Below are positions 8,536 through 17,415 of a stretch of DNA of 64,000 nt, in pieces. The notes under the pieces are model-generated. The model had not been told where the DNA came from and made no database searches. It saw only the letters and a list, made by a program, of their open reading frames with translations. The translations under genes and the position numbers were made by a program. The DNA comes from JACOWB01 sp964373665 (GTDB taxonomy: Archaea; Aenigmatarchaeota; Aenigmatarchaeia; CG10238-14; SCSR01): positions 1 through 64,000 of the forward strand of contig CAYJVM010000001.1 in NCBI GenBank assembly GCA_964373665.1, given 5' to 3'. Every line of letters begins with the position of its first letter. Positions within the stretch are counted from its first letter, which is position 1.

Positions 8536-8709
8536 ATGGCCAAGAAACTTTTCCCAGAGACTATGGCTAGGCTGTTCACCAACGTGTTTGTTTGCAAGGT
8601 TTGCAAGTCTAAAATAAGAGCAGATGCTGCAAAAGTCAGGTTGGGGAAGGTCAAGTGCAGAAAGTGCGGCTCTAGGGCTTTGAGACCTAAAAGGAGACCT
8701 ACGGTGTGA
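8536..8709 (+). CDS. rpl40e: large ribosomal subunit protein eL40
   Basis: A 57-residue protein that starts MAKKLFPETMARLFTNVFVC and contains the zinc-binding set C-x2-C (CKVC) and C-x2-C (CRKC), ending in ALRPKRRPTV. This matches archaeal eL40 over its full length. It is followed immediately by another zinc-ribbon gene whose possible GTG start overlaps its stop codon. Confidence 0.95.
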   Translation: MAKKLFPETMARLFTNVFVCKVCKSKIRADAAKVRLGKVKCRKCGSRALRPKRRPTV

Positions 8710-8711
8710 GC

Positions 8712-8993
8712 ATGGAGAGCAAGCTGATTCAAAAATGGAAGGATGCTGGAATCAGGCCTAGTAATTTAGAATTCTTTACCAACAGGTCGGATTTAGTTAT
8801 GGGTAAGATACCTAATCAGGACGCTGAAGTGGAATACGTCTGCCCTTCTTGCCAGTTCTATGAGATAAAGAGCATCCAGATGGAAAAGGGAACTACAAAG
8901 ACAGGCAAGGTTAGCAGAAAATTCGACAGACCAGAGTTTTCTTGCTCCAAGTGCAACAAAGTAATTAAAGTGGTGGCTTTGAAAAAGAAATAA
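8712..8993 (+). CDS. small zinc-ribbon protein
   Basis: A 93-residue protein with two CxxC pairs (CPSC and CSKC) about 45 residues apart, forming one probable zinc ribbon, and a basic C-terminus. The ATG at 8712 is given; a GTG at 8706 overlapping the eL40 stop is an alternative. Position directly after eL40 suggests a translation- or nucleic-acid-related role, but I do not recognise the family. Confidence 0.7.
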   Translation: MESKLIQKWKDAGIRPSNLEFFTNRSDLVMGKIPNQDAEVEYVCPSCQFYEIKSIQMEKGTTKTGKVSRKFDRPEFSCSKCNKVIKVVALKKK

Positions 8994-8995
8994 AT

Positions 8996-11065
8996 TTACG
9001 ATACAAGACTCTTGCCTTTGGCTATAGCATTGTCAAAATCCCCGTAAAAATCCCACCAGTTTCTTAGCGCCTTTCCGTTGTAAATCAATCCACTGTCTTT
9101 CCCAGGTATGTTCTGCATCCACCACGTCTTCCATGATACACCGCCATCGTTAGTGCAAACACTACCGCTCCAGGTATGGCAATTAACCTGCGTTTTTGTT
9201 CCTGTTCCATCAGGTTTCCAATTTTCACAATCTGAAAGAATAAAATCTTCTCCATACCAATCATAATCTTCGTCGCCATTTGGCGCATAGTGCGTCCACC
9301 CACAGCCTGGATTTATTATTTTATGCGAAAAATCACTACCAACAAACTTACCCCAAAACAATAAAGTGTTCCACTGATTTGTTGGTGTAGCGTCCCTATC
9401 ATCAACCCAGTTTAAGACATGTTCTAGTTGATGGCCATGGTCTTCAATAAATTCACCCAGACCTCTACCGTAGTTGTACTCGAAAACAGTATAAGTATTT
9501 TGGCAAATCGGTAAATCGTTAATCCTGAAGCTGTTGCTCACATCTCCATAATCTGCAAAGTTCCAATAGGCCTTAACTTTTGTTCCCATAGCCATGTTAG
9601 ACTCTATAGGATATGTTCCAAATGGCGCATCTTTATGGTACATCCACATCCATATCTGTTTGACTCCCTTATTGTCTACATAGTCACACACATCTACATC
9701 ACCGGCAAGAATTTGAAAATGGTCCGGTGGAGCTGGACCAGACTGGCCCGCAGAACTCGGAACTTTCTTTAAGAATTCTTTTGTATCATAAATTGAATAG
9801 TCTAGATAGGCGACAGCATCAGCATTTTTATGTCCTTTGTATTTAGTTCCTTTTTCAAGTGCAGCTATACCATTAGTTGTTATTGTATCTACCCACGTTC
9901 TTATTACAGAAATCTCGCAATTACTGCCGACACTGTTGAAAACAGTGTTGCCCGAGCAACTCGTCCAAGTCTCTTGCGAATCAAGTTTTCCGTCACTGGT
10001 AAGGGGAAAGTATTTCAAAACAAGAACCTTAACCAGAATACCTACACTAGGAACAGTTATACTAAAGCTTCTTGATGATTGCGAACCTATATTACCAGCA
10101 ACATCACTCCCCCAAACAGTAACTACACACGTATTAGTACCAGCAGTTCTGCAAGTACCTATCGAACCCATAGTTATTTTCAGTATAGAACTACACGTTC
10201 TTGTTTGCGCACTTATTTCCGTACCTGACCTACCTGTATCATCAACAGAATAAAAGCATGAAGACAGTCCAGAGTCTCCTGTGTCGATATCAGAAACTGT
10301 AATTTCAAAATCTATGCTCTGTGTAGAACTAGCTATAGGTGAAGTTATCGAAGATGTAGGAGAATTTTTATCAACTTTAATTTCAGTTCCGGATGTTGTT
10401 GTGAATCTATTCCCGGCCTTATCTAAAATGCTATAGCAGAACCATTTATGACTATTAACAGTAATTGCTGTCGTATAAGCTGTGTAGGTTGTGGTTGAGA
10501 AAGTTGGGCATGAAGATGATGAAGAAAGATAATAATAATCTTGGTTATTATCACAACCAGATCCGACATCTGTACATGTTAATGTTATCGAAGCATCTGT
10601 GCTTTGCCAGTTTTTTGGACTACCAGTTAAACTTCCAGTAGGAACGATTGTGTCATTAGGTGTTACTGTAAAGCTAGAACTCTTAGTTATTTCGATATTT
10701 CCAGTATTGTCGATTGAAAAGTATCTAACAAAACCAGTTCCAGAAACAGAAAATGGTCCAGTATAAGCTATTGCTGGTGTACAGCTGTTAGTAATATCAA
10801 TGCAATATTTCGTTTCCTTGCAACCTTCATTATCCGAACATGATAACGTCACTGTAGAACCTAATAATGAAAATGATGTTATTGGTAGAGATAAGGTAAC
10901 TGTTGGTTCGGTTGGTATAGTGGGGGATGGTTGAGGTTGTTCTTCTGGTTTTGTGGTATTATCAAGCTCAAGTTTTGGTTGTTCAGTTAATGTTAGGATT
11001 ATATATGACGCAGCAATACTAACAGATAGTAATGCAACTATTGTAATTAGAAACCCAGATACCAA
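8996..11065 (-). CDS. secreted multidomain surface protein with Ig-like repeats
   Basis: A 689-residue protein with an N-terminal membrane anchor or signal helix (SGFLITIVALLSVSIAASYI), a Pro/Glu-rich linker, three Ig-like modules with paired cysteines (about residues 60-335), each with a GS-VTLSC or ASITLTC strand, and a C-terminal domain of about 340 residues rich in Trp, Cys and Asp. The C-terminal domain contains EFIEDHGHQLEH, a His/Glu cluster that could bind metal. The start is a TTG at 11065, with no in-frame ATG before the upstream stop. The AT-rich, Ser/Thr-rich composition differs from the neighbours. The function is unknown. Confidence 0.75.
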   Translation of the reverse strand: MVSGFLITIVALLSVSIAASYIILTLTEQPKLELDNTTKPEEQPQPSPTIPTEPTVTLSLPITSFSLLGSTVTLSCSDNEGCKETKYCIDITNSCTPAIAYTGPFSVSGTGFVRYFSIDNTGNIEITKSSSFTVTPNDTIVPTGSLTGSPKNWQSTDASITLTCTDVGSGCDNNQDYYYLSSSSSCPTFSTTTYTAYTTAITVNSHKWFCYSILDKAGNRFTTTSGTEIKVDKNSPTSSITSPIASSTQSIDFEITVSDIDTGDSGLSSCFYSVDDTGRSGTEISAQTRTCSSILKITMGSIGTCRTAGTNTCVVTVWGSDVAGNIGSQSSRSFSITVPSVGILVKVLVLKYFPLTSDGKLDSQETWTSCSGNTVFNSVGSNCEISVIRTWVDTITTNGIAALEKGTKYKGHKNADAVAYLDYSIYDTKEFLKKVPSSAGQSGPAPPDHFQILAGDVDVCDYVDNKGVKQIWMWMYHKDAPFGTYPIESNMAMGTKVKAYWNFADYGDVSNSFRINDLPICQNTYTVFEYNYGRGLGEFIEDHGHQLEHVLNWVDDRDATPTNQWNTLLFWGKFVGSDFSHKIINPGCGWTHYAPNGDEDYDWYGEDFILSDCENWKPDGTGTKTQVNCHTWSGSVCTNDGGVSWKTWWMQNIPGKDSGLIYNGKALRNWWDFYGDFDNAIAKGKSLVS

Positions 11066-11110
11066 ATTCCCACTATTAATTTAAGTAACTTTAGATTATT
11101 AGATAATTAT

Positions 11111-11193
11111 GCTCGGGTGGCAGACCGGCGATGCGACCGCCTGCAGTTAAAGGCAGCCAGCGGTTTAAGCGAGTTCGACTCTCGTCCCGAGCT
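11111..11193 (+). tRNA. tRNA-Cys(GCA) with a 12-nt intron
   Basis: The acceptor stem is GCTCGGG/CCCGAGC with U73, and the T arm is GCGAG-TTCGACT-CTCGT. The anticodon stem ACCGC (11136-11140) pairs with GCGGT only if 12 nt (11147-11158) are removed. This gives loop CTGCAGA with anticodon GCA. The intron sits at the canonical 37/38 site. CTGC pairs with GCAG inside the intron, leaving two 3-nt bulges (AGT and CCA) as in a bulge-helix-bulge splice motif. CCA is not encoded. The gene is 277 bp upstream of cysteinyl-tRNA synthetase. Confidence 0.93.
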
Positions 11194-11248
11194 CATTTAT
11201 TATTGCCGGCATGAAAAACTTAAATTCCAGGAAATACAGTTATTCCAA

Positions 11249-11455
11249 GTGGGACAATGGCCGGTGGACGACTTTGCTTTGCAAATAATCGAAAAAGAGC
11301 TTTCTAGACCAAAAACTTTCAAACAACTTTTAATATCAACCAAGCTTCCAGAAAGAACAGTAAGGTACAACTTATCTATCCTGAAGAAAAATGGCGAGGT
11401 TGTAGAAATACCTTACCTTATAGATTTGCGAAGCAAGATATTTTTAAAGAAATGA
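11249..11455 (+). CDS. small winged-helix DNA-binding protein
   Basis: A 68-residue protein whose centre (RPKTFKQLLISTKLPERTVRY) is a helix-turn-helix, followed by a wing (GEVVEIPYLIDLRSKIFL). Starts are GTG at 11249 or 11264; the longer open frame runs back through tRNA-Cys and is not credible there. It lies between tRNA-Cys and cysS, 14 bp before cysS, so it is probably co-transcribed with cysS and may regulate it. No ligand domain is present. Confidence 0.7.
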   Translation: MGQWPVDDFALQIIEKELSRPKTFKQLLISTKLPERTVRYNLSILKKNGEVVEIPYLIDLRSKIFLKK

Positions 11456-11469
11456 TTTGAAATGGTAAT

Positions 11470-12894
11470 ATGGCTCTCAAGTTATTCAACACAATGACAA
11501 AAAAGAAGGAAGTTTTCAAGCCCTTGAAGAATAAGCAAGTGAAGCTATTCGTTTGCGGTGTCACAGTCTATGACTATACGCATCTAGGCCATGCAAGAAC
11601 ATACGTCTTCTACGACACCCTAGTTAGGTTCCTGGAGCATCAAAATTACAAAGTAAAGTACCTCCAGAATGTAACTGATGTCGGGCATTTGCTTGATACA
11701 GGTGAAGACAGAATTCTTAAAAAGGCAAAGCAGGAACAGAAAGATCCATTGCAGATTGCCAACAACTATTTGATCCATTGGCTGGAGATGATGGAGAAGC
11801 TCCATATAAAAAAGCCTGATTTAATGCCGCGGGCAACCGAGCACATAAATGAAATCATCACACAAGTTCAGCATATAATCAAAAACGGCTGCGCCTACAT
11901 AGCAAACGGCTCTGTATATTTTGATGTCTCAAAGTTCAAAGATTATGGAAAACTTTCAAAGAAAATTCCGCAGGAATTGAAGGCGGGTGCAAGGGCCGGT
12001 ATCAATACAGACAAGACTGATCCGCATGATTTTGCTTTATGGATACAGGCTGCGCCGGAGCATGTGCTGAGATGGGAGTCTCCATGGTCTGTCGGGTATC
12101 CTGGCTGGCATATAGAAGACACGGCCATAGCTGTGAAATGCTTTGGACCGCAATATGATATACACGGCGGGGCAATAGAGCTTGCATTTCCCCACCATGA
12201 AGCCGAGATAGCGCAGGCAGAATCTGCAACCGGAAAGAAACCTTATGTAAGATACTGGGTTCATACTGGTTTGTTGACAATTGATGGGCAGAAGATGAGC
12301 AAGTCTTTGAAAAATTTTGTAACCATCCGAGAAGCTTTAGAGAAACATTCTCCAGAGACATTAAGAATATGGGTGTCGTCTTCACACTACAGAAAACCAA
12401 TAGACTATAAAGCGAATGACTTGGAATCAGCTAGAAATAAAGTCGAAAAAATCAGAGCCGTTTTGGAGAGAATAAGAGAAAGTTATGATAAAACAGGTAA
12501 AAAGTCTTACTTTTTGAAAAACAAGATTAAAATATTAAAAAATGATTTCTTGAATGCACTGAATGATGATATGAATACGCCTTTAGGATTAACTAAATTC
12601 TTCCAGATTATTTCACTCGTCAACAAGTATATTGACAACAATAAATTTTCAAAAGATGACTTGGAATTTGCTGAATACACCCTAAAAGAATTAGGCGATA
12701 TACTGCAGATAATTCCTCCATTAAAGAAAAAAGAATTACCTAAAGAAGTTTTTGGGTTGATAAAGAAAAGAGAGGCTGCTCGAAAGATTGGCAACTTTGA
12801 GCTTGCGGATAAAATCAGAGACGAAATTAGAGAGAAGTACGGAATAATTGTAGAAGACACAAAAGAAGGTTTCAAGTGGAAACCTGTCATCTAG
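11470..12894 (+). CDS. cysS: cysteinyl-tRNA synthetase
   Basis: A 474-residue class I synthetase. It has the HIGH-type motif THLGHART, the zinc-site Cys in FVCGVTVYDY, the GWHIEDTAI variant with Asp in place of the bacterial zinc Cys (as in archaeal-type enzymes), FPHHEAEIAQ, and KMSKSLKN. The C-terminal helical anticodon-binding region is complete. It charges tRNA-Cys, whose gene is just upstream. Cell location is cytoplasmic. Confidence 0.97.
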   Translation: MALKLFNTMTKKKEVFKPLKNKQVKLFVCGVTVYDYTHLGHARTYVFYDTLVRFLEHQNYKVKYLQNVTDVGHLLDTGEDRILKKAKQEQKDPLQIANNYLIHWLEMMEKLHIKKPDLMPRATEHINEIITQVQHIIKNGCAYIANGSVYFDVSKFKDYGKLSKKIPQELKAGARAGINTDKTDPHDFALWIQAAPEHVLRWESPWSVGYPGWHIEDTAIAVKCFGPQYDIHGGAIELAFPHHEAEIAQAESATGKKPYVRYWVHTGLLTIDGQKMSKSLKNFVTIREALEKHSPETLRIWVSSSHYRKPIDYKANDLESARNKVEKIRAVLERIRESYDKTGKKSYFLKNKIKILKNDFLNALNDDMNTPLGLTKFFQIISLVNKYIDNNKFSKDDLEFAEYTLKELGDILQIIPPLKKKELPKEVFGLIKKREAARKIGNFELADKIRDEIREKYGIIVEDTKEGFKWKPVI

Positions 12895-13675
12895 ATGAGC
12901 AATAACTCTTTATAAACTCAACTATGTCGGCAGCTGGTACAGCAAACGCCATGGTTGCATCGTGCTGTGCTATTTTAGTGACCATGCCTACAAGGGCACC
13001 TTCGTGTAAAACAGGCGATCCGCTCATGCCATGTGACATATTAGGCCTAGTCCAATATTGTGTCATAAAGGATTTTTCGACAAATGTCGATGCAAATATC
13101 AACGGATGAATGCCATCCTTTTTTTCAGGATTTAACGTGGAAATGTTGCTTTGGCTTTCAGGTTCTTTGAATTCCAGTTGATTATCGAATTCTCTAGGAA
13201 AGGCTTTGACAAGCGCCAAGTCTTTGTAAAAGTCCTTGCTTACTACACTCCCGTATCTTACACCTTCACTTTCCCCATCATATATAGACACAAAGAATTT
13301 TTGGTTGTTGTAAGGCGAAAATGGCAATTGAAATTTTGTTATCGAGTCTACATTATGATATGGCGTAAGCACTAGACCCCCACCCAGTTCATATCCTACG
13401 CCTGCATAAAGAATGCCTATAGGATCAGACCAATCGTCATTCATAGACTCTATAGCTGCAGTTTCCACCCTTACCATTCTTCGGTGAGAATTCTCAGTGG
13501 TATGTCTTTTGGAAAAAAAGTTAGATACAGGATGCGGTTTACTTATTTTGCATACATTACCATTGTTGGAGAACGAAAGGACATAATTTGAGTTATAAGG
13601 CAGCGCAACGTATAAGGATGCCAACCCAATTAATGCCGCGGCACAAAAATTCAGAATCCCAAATTTGGGAATCAT
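12887..13675 (-). CDS. membrane-anchored trypsin-like serine protease
   Basis: A 262-residue protein with an N-terminal hydrophobic helix (residues about 8-25) and a chymotrypsin-fold protease domain. The likely triad is His in GGGLVLTPYHNV, Asp in FYKDLALVKA and Ser in HGMSGSPVLHEG. No PDZ domain follows, so it is a minimal HtrA-like or S1-type enzyme working outside the membrane. It converges on cysS with an 8-bp overlap. It may be an acquired gene. Confidence 0.8.
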   Translation of the reverse strand: MIPKFGILNFCAAALIGLASLYVALPYNSNYVLSFSNNGNVCKISKPHPVSNFFSKRHTTENSHRRMVRVETAAIESMNDDWSDPIGILYAGVGYELGGGLVLTPYHNVDSITKFQLPFSPYNNQKFFVSIYDGESEGVRYGSVVSKDFYKDLALVKAFPREFDNQLEFKEPESQSNISTLNPEKKDGIHPLIFASTFVEKSFMTQYWTRPNMSHGMSGSPVLHEGALVGMVTKIAQHDATMAFAVPAADIVEFIKSYCSSR

Positions 13676-13768
13676 TCGAATACCACCAATCTAAAGTAGG
13701 CACTTGACGGATTTAAGCTTCTTCCTTCAATATTGTTTCAAGAAGTCTTTACTTCTCAAGGCATTTCC

Positions 13769-15055
13769 ATGGTCGACTTTAAGAAAGTTTGGGTATGGTA
13801 TTCCCGCGAATCCGTCCAAAAAGCTCTTCTTGAGATATCAAAAGACCGTGAAGTGATTTCTGTTTTTCAGGACGGGGGATTCGGCAGGCGACCGGACATA
13901 CTACAATATCCCGCAGACATAACCCAGTCGGTGGCAAACGGCACAGTAGCATTCCACGGCTCGGTCGAAAGATGGACTAATCCCATGAATCTTGGAGTCG
14001 GATTGGGTAAGAAGGAACTTGACAACCTGAGAAAAGGATGGGACGTTATTATAGACCCAGACGTCAAGGATTTTGAAATCTCTAAAATAGTCGCCAAGTC
14101 AATAATCAATGGATTGGAGAAGCACAAGATCAAGAACTATTCCATTAAATTCACAGGCGGCAAAGGGTTCCACATAGGAGTCGGCTTCGAGTCGTTTCCA
14201 GATATGATTAATCTGCAGAAAACGAGCGCTCGTTATCCGATGCTATCGCATGCGATTATCGAATATCTAAAATGGTATTTGAAAGACGAGCTTAAGGAAA
14301 AGTTGCTTAGCCTCGATGACGCGGAAGATCTTGCAAAAAGGGCCGGCAAAACACTCCATGATGTGGTTACCGAAAATGAGTTTGATCCCTACAAGCTGGT
14401 TTCGATGGACCTTTTTGGATCGCGACATTTGTTCAGATTGCCGTTTTCGCTGCACGAGTCGACTCTGCTGGTAAGCCTGCCGATAAATCCTGAAAAGATA
14501 GACAGGTTCACAAAAGAGGATGCGACCATTGACAAAGCCAAAATTGAAGAAAAGTTTTTGATACCAAAAATTGAGGGGGATGGTGAAGGACTGGTAGTTG
14601 AAGCTCTTGACTGGGCGTCCAAATTCAAGGTGGAAGAAATGGTTGCAACGCCTCGCAAGTTCAACATCCAGGTAAAGGAAGTGCCTGAGGGTTTCTTTCC
14701 GCCGTGTATTAAGAACATACTTGATACTGGTTTGATGGAAGGCAGGAAGCGCGCCGTATTCATCCTGATAACCTTCCTCAGGAATATGGGTTGGAACGAC
14801 GAAAAGATTGAGAAAAGGATATTCGAGTGGAACGAGAAAAATGTCCCTCCATTGAGAGCCAACTATTTACGATCGCAGCTGAGATGGCACTTTAGGCAGG
14901 AGAGGAATTTGCTGCCGCCCAACTGCGAGAACGATGTTTTCTACAGGCAGCTTGGGCTTTACGACATCTGTTGCAAAGAGATTGACCATTCTAATGTAAA
15001 GAATCCAGTCAACGTTCCTTTGCGCAGACTGAGGGAAGGGAGGAAGCACAAGTAA
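13769..15055 (+). CDS. priS: DNA primase small (catalytic) subunit
   Basis: A 428-residue protein with archaeo-eukaryotic primase signatures: FHGSVERWTNPM, GWDVIIDPDVKDFEISK, which carries the acidic catalytic residues, the nucleotide-binding FTGGKGFHIGV, and a LFGSRHLFRLPFSLHEST segment. The ATG at 13769 is chosen over a TTG at 13733. Downstream are GINS, eL44 and eS27, a conserved archaeal neighbourhood. It makes RNA/DNA primers with a large subunit not seen here. Confidence 0.93.
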   Translation: MVDFKKVWVWYSRESVQKALLEISKDREVISVFQDGGFGRRPDILQYPADITQSVANGTVAFHGSVERWTNPMNLGVGLGKKELDNLRKGWDVIIDPDVKDFEISKIVAKSIINGLEKHKIKNYSIKFTGGKGFHIGVGFESFPDMINLQKTSARYPMLSHAIIEYLKWYLKDELKEKLLSLDDAEDLAKRAGKTLHDVVTENEFDPYKLVSMDLFGSRHLFRLPFSLHESTLLVSLPINPEKIDRFTKEDATIDKAKIEEKFLIPKIEGDGEGLVVEALDWASKFKVEEMVATPRKFNIQVKEVPEGFFPPCIKNILDTGLMEGRKRAVFILITFLRNMGWNDEKIEKRIFEWNEKNVPPLRANYLRSQLRWHFRQERNLLPPNCENDVFYRQLGLYDICCKEIDHSNVKNPVNVPLRRLREGRKHK

Positions 15056-15100
15056 CGCAAATCTATTAATGCTTTCATTTAACCTTATAATTACGATACA

Positions 15101-15610
15101 ATGCCTGAAGAGACAATCACTTTTGAACTGATAAGAAGGATACATTTGGACGAACAAAGGACGCCTGGCCTGACCAAGCTGCCGCCGAACTTTTTCCAAG
15201 CCGTATCTGAATATATGGCACAGAAGAAACAGCTTGAGCTGGATGACAGGAGGACTGTGCTTGAGGCGAGAAGCATAGAGAATATGGTGCAGAACATTTT
15301 TGACAGGAGGGAAAGGAAGATACTCAACCATGCCATAATTTCCGCAAGGACAGGCTTACCGCCTGAAAACATGGTCGATGAGGAAAAGCTCTTTTACAAA
15401 TCTGTCTTGAACCTGATCAAGGCTAGAAGGGACATATTCAAGTCGCCCAAAGTTGAATCGAAGCCAGTTGTAATTTTTAAGGAAGATGTCCCGGAATTCT
15501 TGGGCTTGGATGAAAAAACATACGGACCGTTCAAGAAGGGCGACACAGCGACACTGCCAGAGGAGAACATGAAAATTTTGCTTGAAAGGGAAGCCATAGA
15601 GGTAATGTGA
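15101..15610 (+). CDS. GINS complex subunit
   Basis: A 169-residue protein with the GINS helical core: LPPNFFQAVSEYM, a long helix, and an NIFDRREKK-like segment (NIFDRRERKILNHAI), then EEKLFYKSVLNLI. The small beta-rich C-terminal B domain follows (VVIFKEDVPEFLG...YGPFKKGDTATLP), so this is the arrangement of the Gins51 (Psf1/Sld5-like) class. GINS joins MCM and Cdc45/RecJ in the replicative helicase. It follows priS by 45 bp. Confidence 0.88.
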   Translation: MPEETITFELIRRIHLDEQRTPGLTKLPPNFFQAVSEYMAQKKQLELDDRRTVLEARSIENMVQNIFDRRERKILNHAIISARTGLPPENMVDEEKLFYKSVLNLIKARRDIFKSPKVESKPVVIFKEDVPEFLGLDEKTYGPFKKGDTATLPEENMKILLEREAIEVM

Positions 15611-15645
15611 ATAAACTTTTAAACTAGATGTCATAATTGATTAAA

Positions 15646-15930
15646 ATGAAATTCCCCCAAAAAATGAAGACATTTTGCCCCAAGTGCAAAAAGCACACTT
15701 TGCACACAGTCGAGATTACAAAGAAGAAACCTAGGGGCGCTATGAAGCACGGGCAGAGAATTTTTATGCGCAAGATGAAAGGATATGGAAGCTTTCCTAG
15801 ACCCCAGCCAGATCACGAGAAGAGCACAAAGAAGGTCGATCTTCGATACAAGTGTTCCGAATGCGGCAAGAAGCATATGCGCGGAAGCGGCTGGAGGGCA
15901 AAGAAATTCGAGATTGTGAAGGTGGATTAG
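15646..15930 (+). CDS. rpl44e: large ribosomal subunit protein eL44
   Basis: A 94-residue protein with two zinc-binding CxxC pairs (CPKC and CSEC), HTLHTVEI and the conserved basic middle region. The ATG at 15646 gives the family N-terminus MKFPQKMKTFCPKC; an upstream TTG would add three residues. It is followed with no gap by eS27. Confidence 0.96.
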   Translation: MKFPQKMKTFCPKCKKHTLHTVEITKKKPRGAMKHGQRIFMRKMKGYGSFPRPQPDHEKSTKKVDLRYKCSECGKKHMRGSGWRAKKFEIVKVD

Positions 15931-16119
15931 ATGAAAGATATAATACAGATGCCGAAAAGCAGATTCCAGAGGGTGGCTTGCAGGAAATGCAGGAACGACC
16001 AGATAGTCTTCAACAAGGCGTCTACCCAGGTCAACTGCCTAAAGTGCGGCGCCGAGATGCTCATCCCGACAGGCGGCTCGGCCGAGATAAAGGGAAGGGC
16101 CGCGAGAACATTCACTTAA
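15931..16119 (+). CDS. rps27e: small ribosomal subunit protein eS27
   Basis: A 62-residue protein with a C4 zinc ribbon (CRKC...CLKC), the SRFQRVACRKC start and the GGSAEIKGRA ending typical of archaeal eS27. Its start codon directly follows the eL44 stop (TAGATG). Confidence 0.96.
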   Translation: MKDIIQMPKSRFQRVACRKCRNDQIVFNKASTQVNCLKCGAEMLIPTGGSAEIKGRAARTFT

Positions 16120-16157
16120 CTATTAATTTTAAAAGAACCAATTACTATTAAGAGTGT

Positions 16158-16715
16158 ATGTTTTGGAAATCAAGCAAGTGCAAAAATTGCGACACGAACA
16201 TCAAGTTCGAATGGAAATGGTGCCCCAGTTGCGGGTTTAGCCTGAAAAAGCGCGATATTTTTGTCGATGTGGAAAGGGACATTCACCGCATGGAAAAGGA
16301 GTTGGACATGAAAATACCAACGTTTATGCTAAAACCAGGAATGCATGCAAAGGGAATAGGCATCACAATTTCTTCCAACAACAACTCCCCGCCAAAAATT
16401 CAAGTCACGCCATTAGGAAACAGGCAGCATAAGCATATTCATGAAAAGCATGTGCACAGGCCTGTCAGGATAGCCAAGTACACCGAAGAACCCGAGGCTA
16501 GGATAGAGAAGAAAAACAATGTGCAGATAATCAACCTGAACCTTCCGGACGTCAAGAGCGTTGACGACATTGAGATAAGAAAGTTCTCGCAGAGCATAGA
16601 GGTCAGGGCGTTCGCAGGCGATAAGGGCTATTTCAAGCTCATACCGATTCCGTCAAACTCTACTATCAACAATGAGTTCAAAGACGGGGTTCTGAAGATT
16701 CAAGTCGCGAAATAG
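16158..16715 (+). CDS. zinc-ribbon / His-rich / Hsp20-like protein
   Basis: A 185-residue protein. The N-terminus is a zinc ribbon (CKNC...CPSCG). The middle holds a His-rich stretch (HKHIHEKHVH, about residues 92-101). The last 70 residues resemble an alpha-crystallin/Hsp20 or CS beta-sandwich (IINLNLPDVKSVDDIEIRKF ... GYFKLIPIPSN ... FKDGVLKIQV). The combination suggests a small chaperone-like protein with metal binding. The downstream gene is on the opposite strand. Confidence 0.65.
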   Translation: MFWKSSKCKNCDTNIKFEWKWCPSCGFSLKKRDIFVDVERDIHRMEKELDMKIPTFMLKPGMHAKGIGITISSNNNSPPKIQVTPLGNRQHKHIHEKHVHRPVRIAKYTEEPEARIEKKNNVQIINLNLPDVKSVDDIEIRKFSQSIEVRAFAGDKGYFKLIPIPSNSTINNEFKDGVLKIQVAK

Positions 16716-16716
16716 G

Positions 16717-17415
16717 TTAGAATATCAGGTACACGAAAAGACCGAACGTTATTATGGTGCCGAGATCCGCAAGAGGAGTCATCAATGGCATCACGAGGTT
16801 ATTGGGATCCTCTTTTCTTCTATAGACATAAAAGACGGCCGACGACGCCAGCAGCACGACGATGCTTGTCATCACGGCTGAAGTTAAGACAGAGACCGCT
16901 GTAACTTTCACTACAGTGCCAATAGTCAGAGGAAATCCTTTGAGATAGGCTACAGCGGACGAAATCAGGCCAATGTAAAGCGAGGACATGATAGAAACCT
17001 GGGCTATAGTCATAATTATTTTTCTGACGTCCTTGTTTTGCCACCATTTTCCGATAACATTCTTGGTGAACGCCAGGGTGGAGAGCCTCGATACCATTAT
17101 CATGCCGTAATCTCCCATCATGTCATTCAATGCCGGAAACAGGATCAGCAATGGCAGGAAGAATAAAAACTTGTCTTGCATTGCCTGCAGGCTTATGCCA
17201 GCTAGTGTTCCTATGACGAGAGCTACAACAAGGGCGAAAAGGCTCTCCCGCAATATCACTGATGCTATGTGTGACCTCGGGCCGTATTCCTTCATGTAGA
17301 AGATTGTTCTTTTCGAGATGCTTTGCTTGGCTGCTATTTTGTGTATGATCGGGTGGTGCTCGTGCCTGCGTATTTTTCTCAACTGTCTCCTGATGGAAGC
17401 ACTTGGCATTTTCAT
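16717..17415 (-). CDS. MgtE-type divalent cation transporter, half 2
   Basis: A 232-residue membrane protein with about five helices and the MgtE/SLC41 ending DPNNLVMPLMTPLADLGTI, where Asp residues line the ion path. There is no cytoplasmic N or CBS domain, only a short basic N-terminus. It is encoded directly after a second MgtE-like half with a 4-bp overlap, so the pair probably assembles as a heterodimer, with Mg2+ or a related cation as likely substrate. Confidence 0.78.
   Translation of the reverse strand: MKMPSASIRRQLRKIRRHEHHPIIHKIAAKQSISKRTIFYMKEYGPRSHIASVILRESLFALVVALVIGTLAGISLQAMQDKFLFFLPLLILFPALNDMMGDYGMIMVSRLSTLAFTKNVIGKWWQNKDVRKIIMTIAQVSIMSSLYIGLISSAVAYLKGFPLTIGTVVKVTAVSVLTSAVMTSIVVLLASSAVFYVYRRKEDPNNLVMPLMTPLADLGTIITFGLFVYLIF

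Noticed and set aside
11117..11248. Extension of the winged-helix gene back through tRNA-Cys
   Set aside because: The frame is open but lies in the tRNA gene; the protein there is not domain-like.
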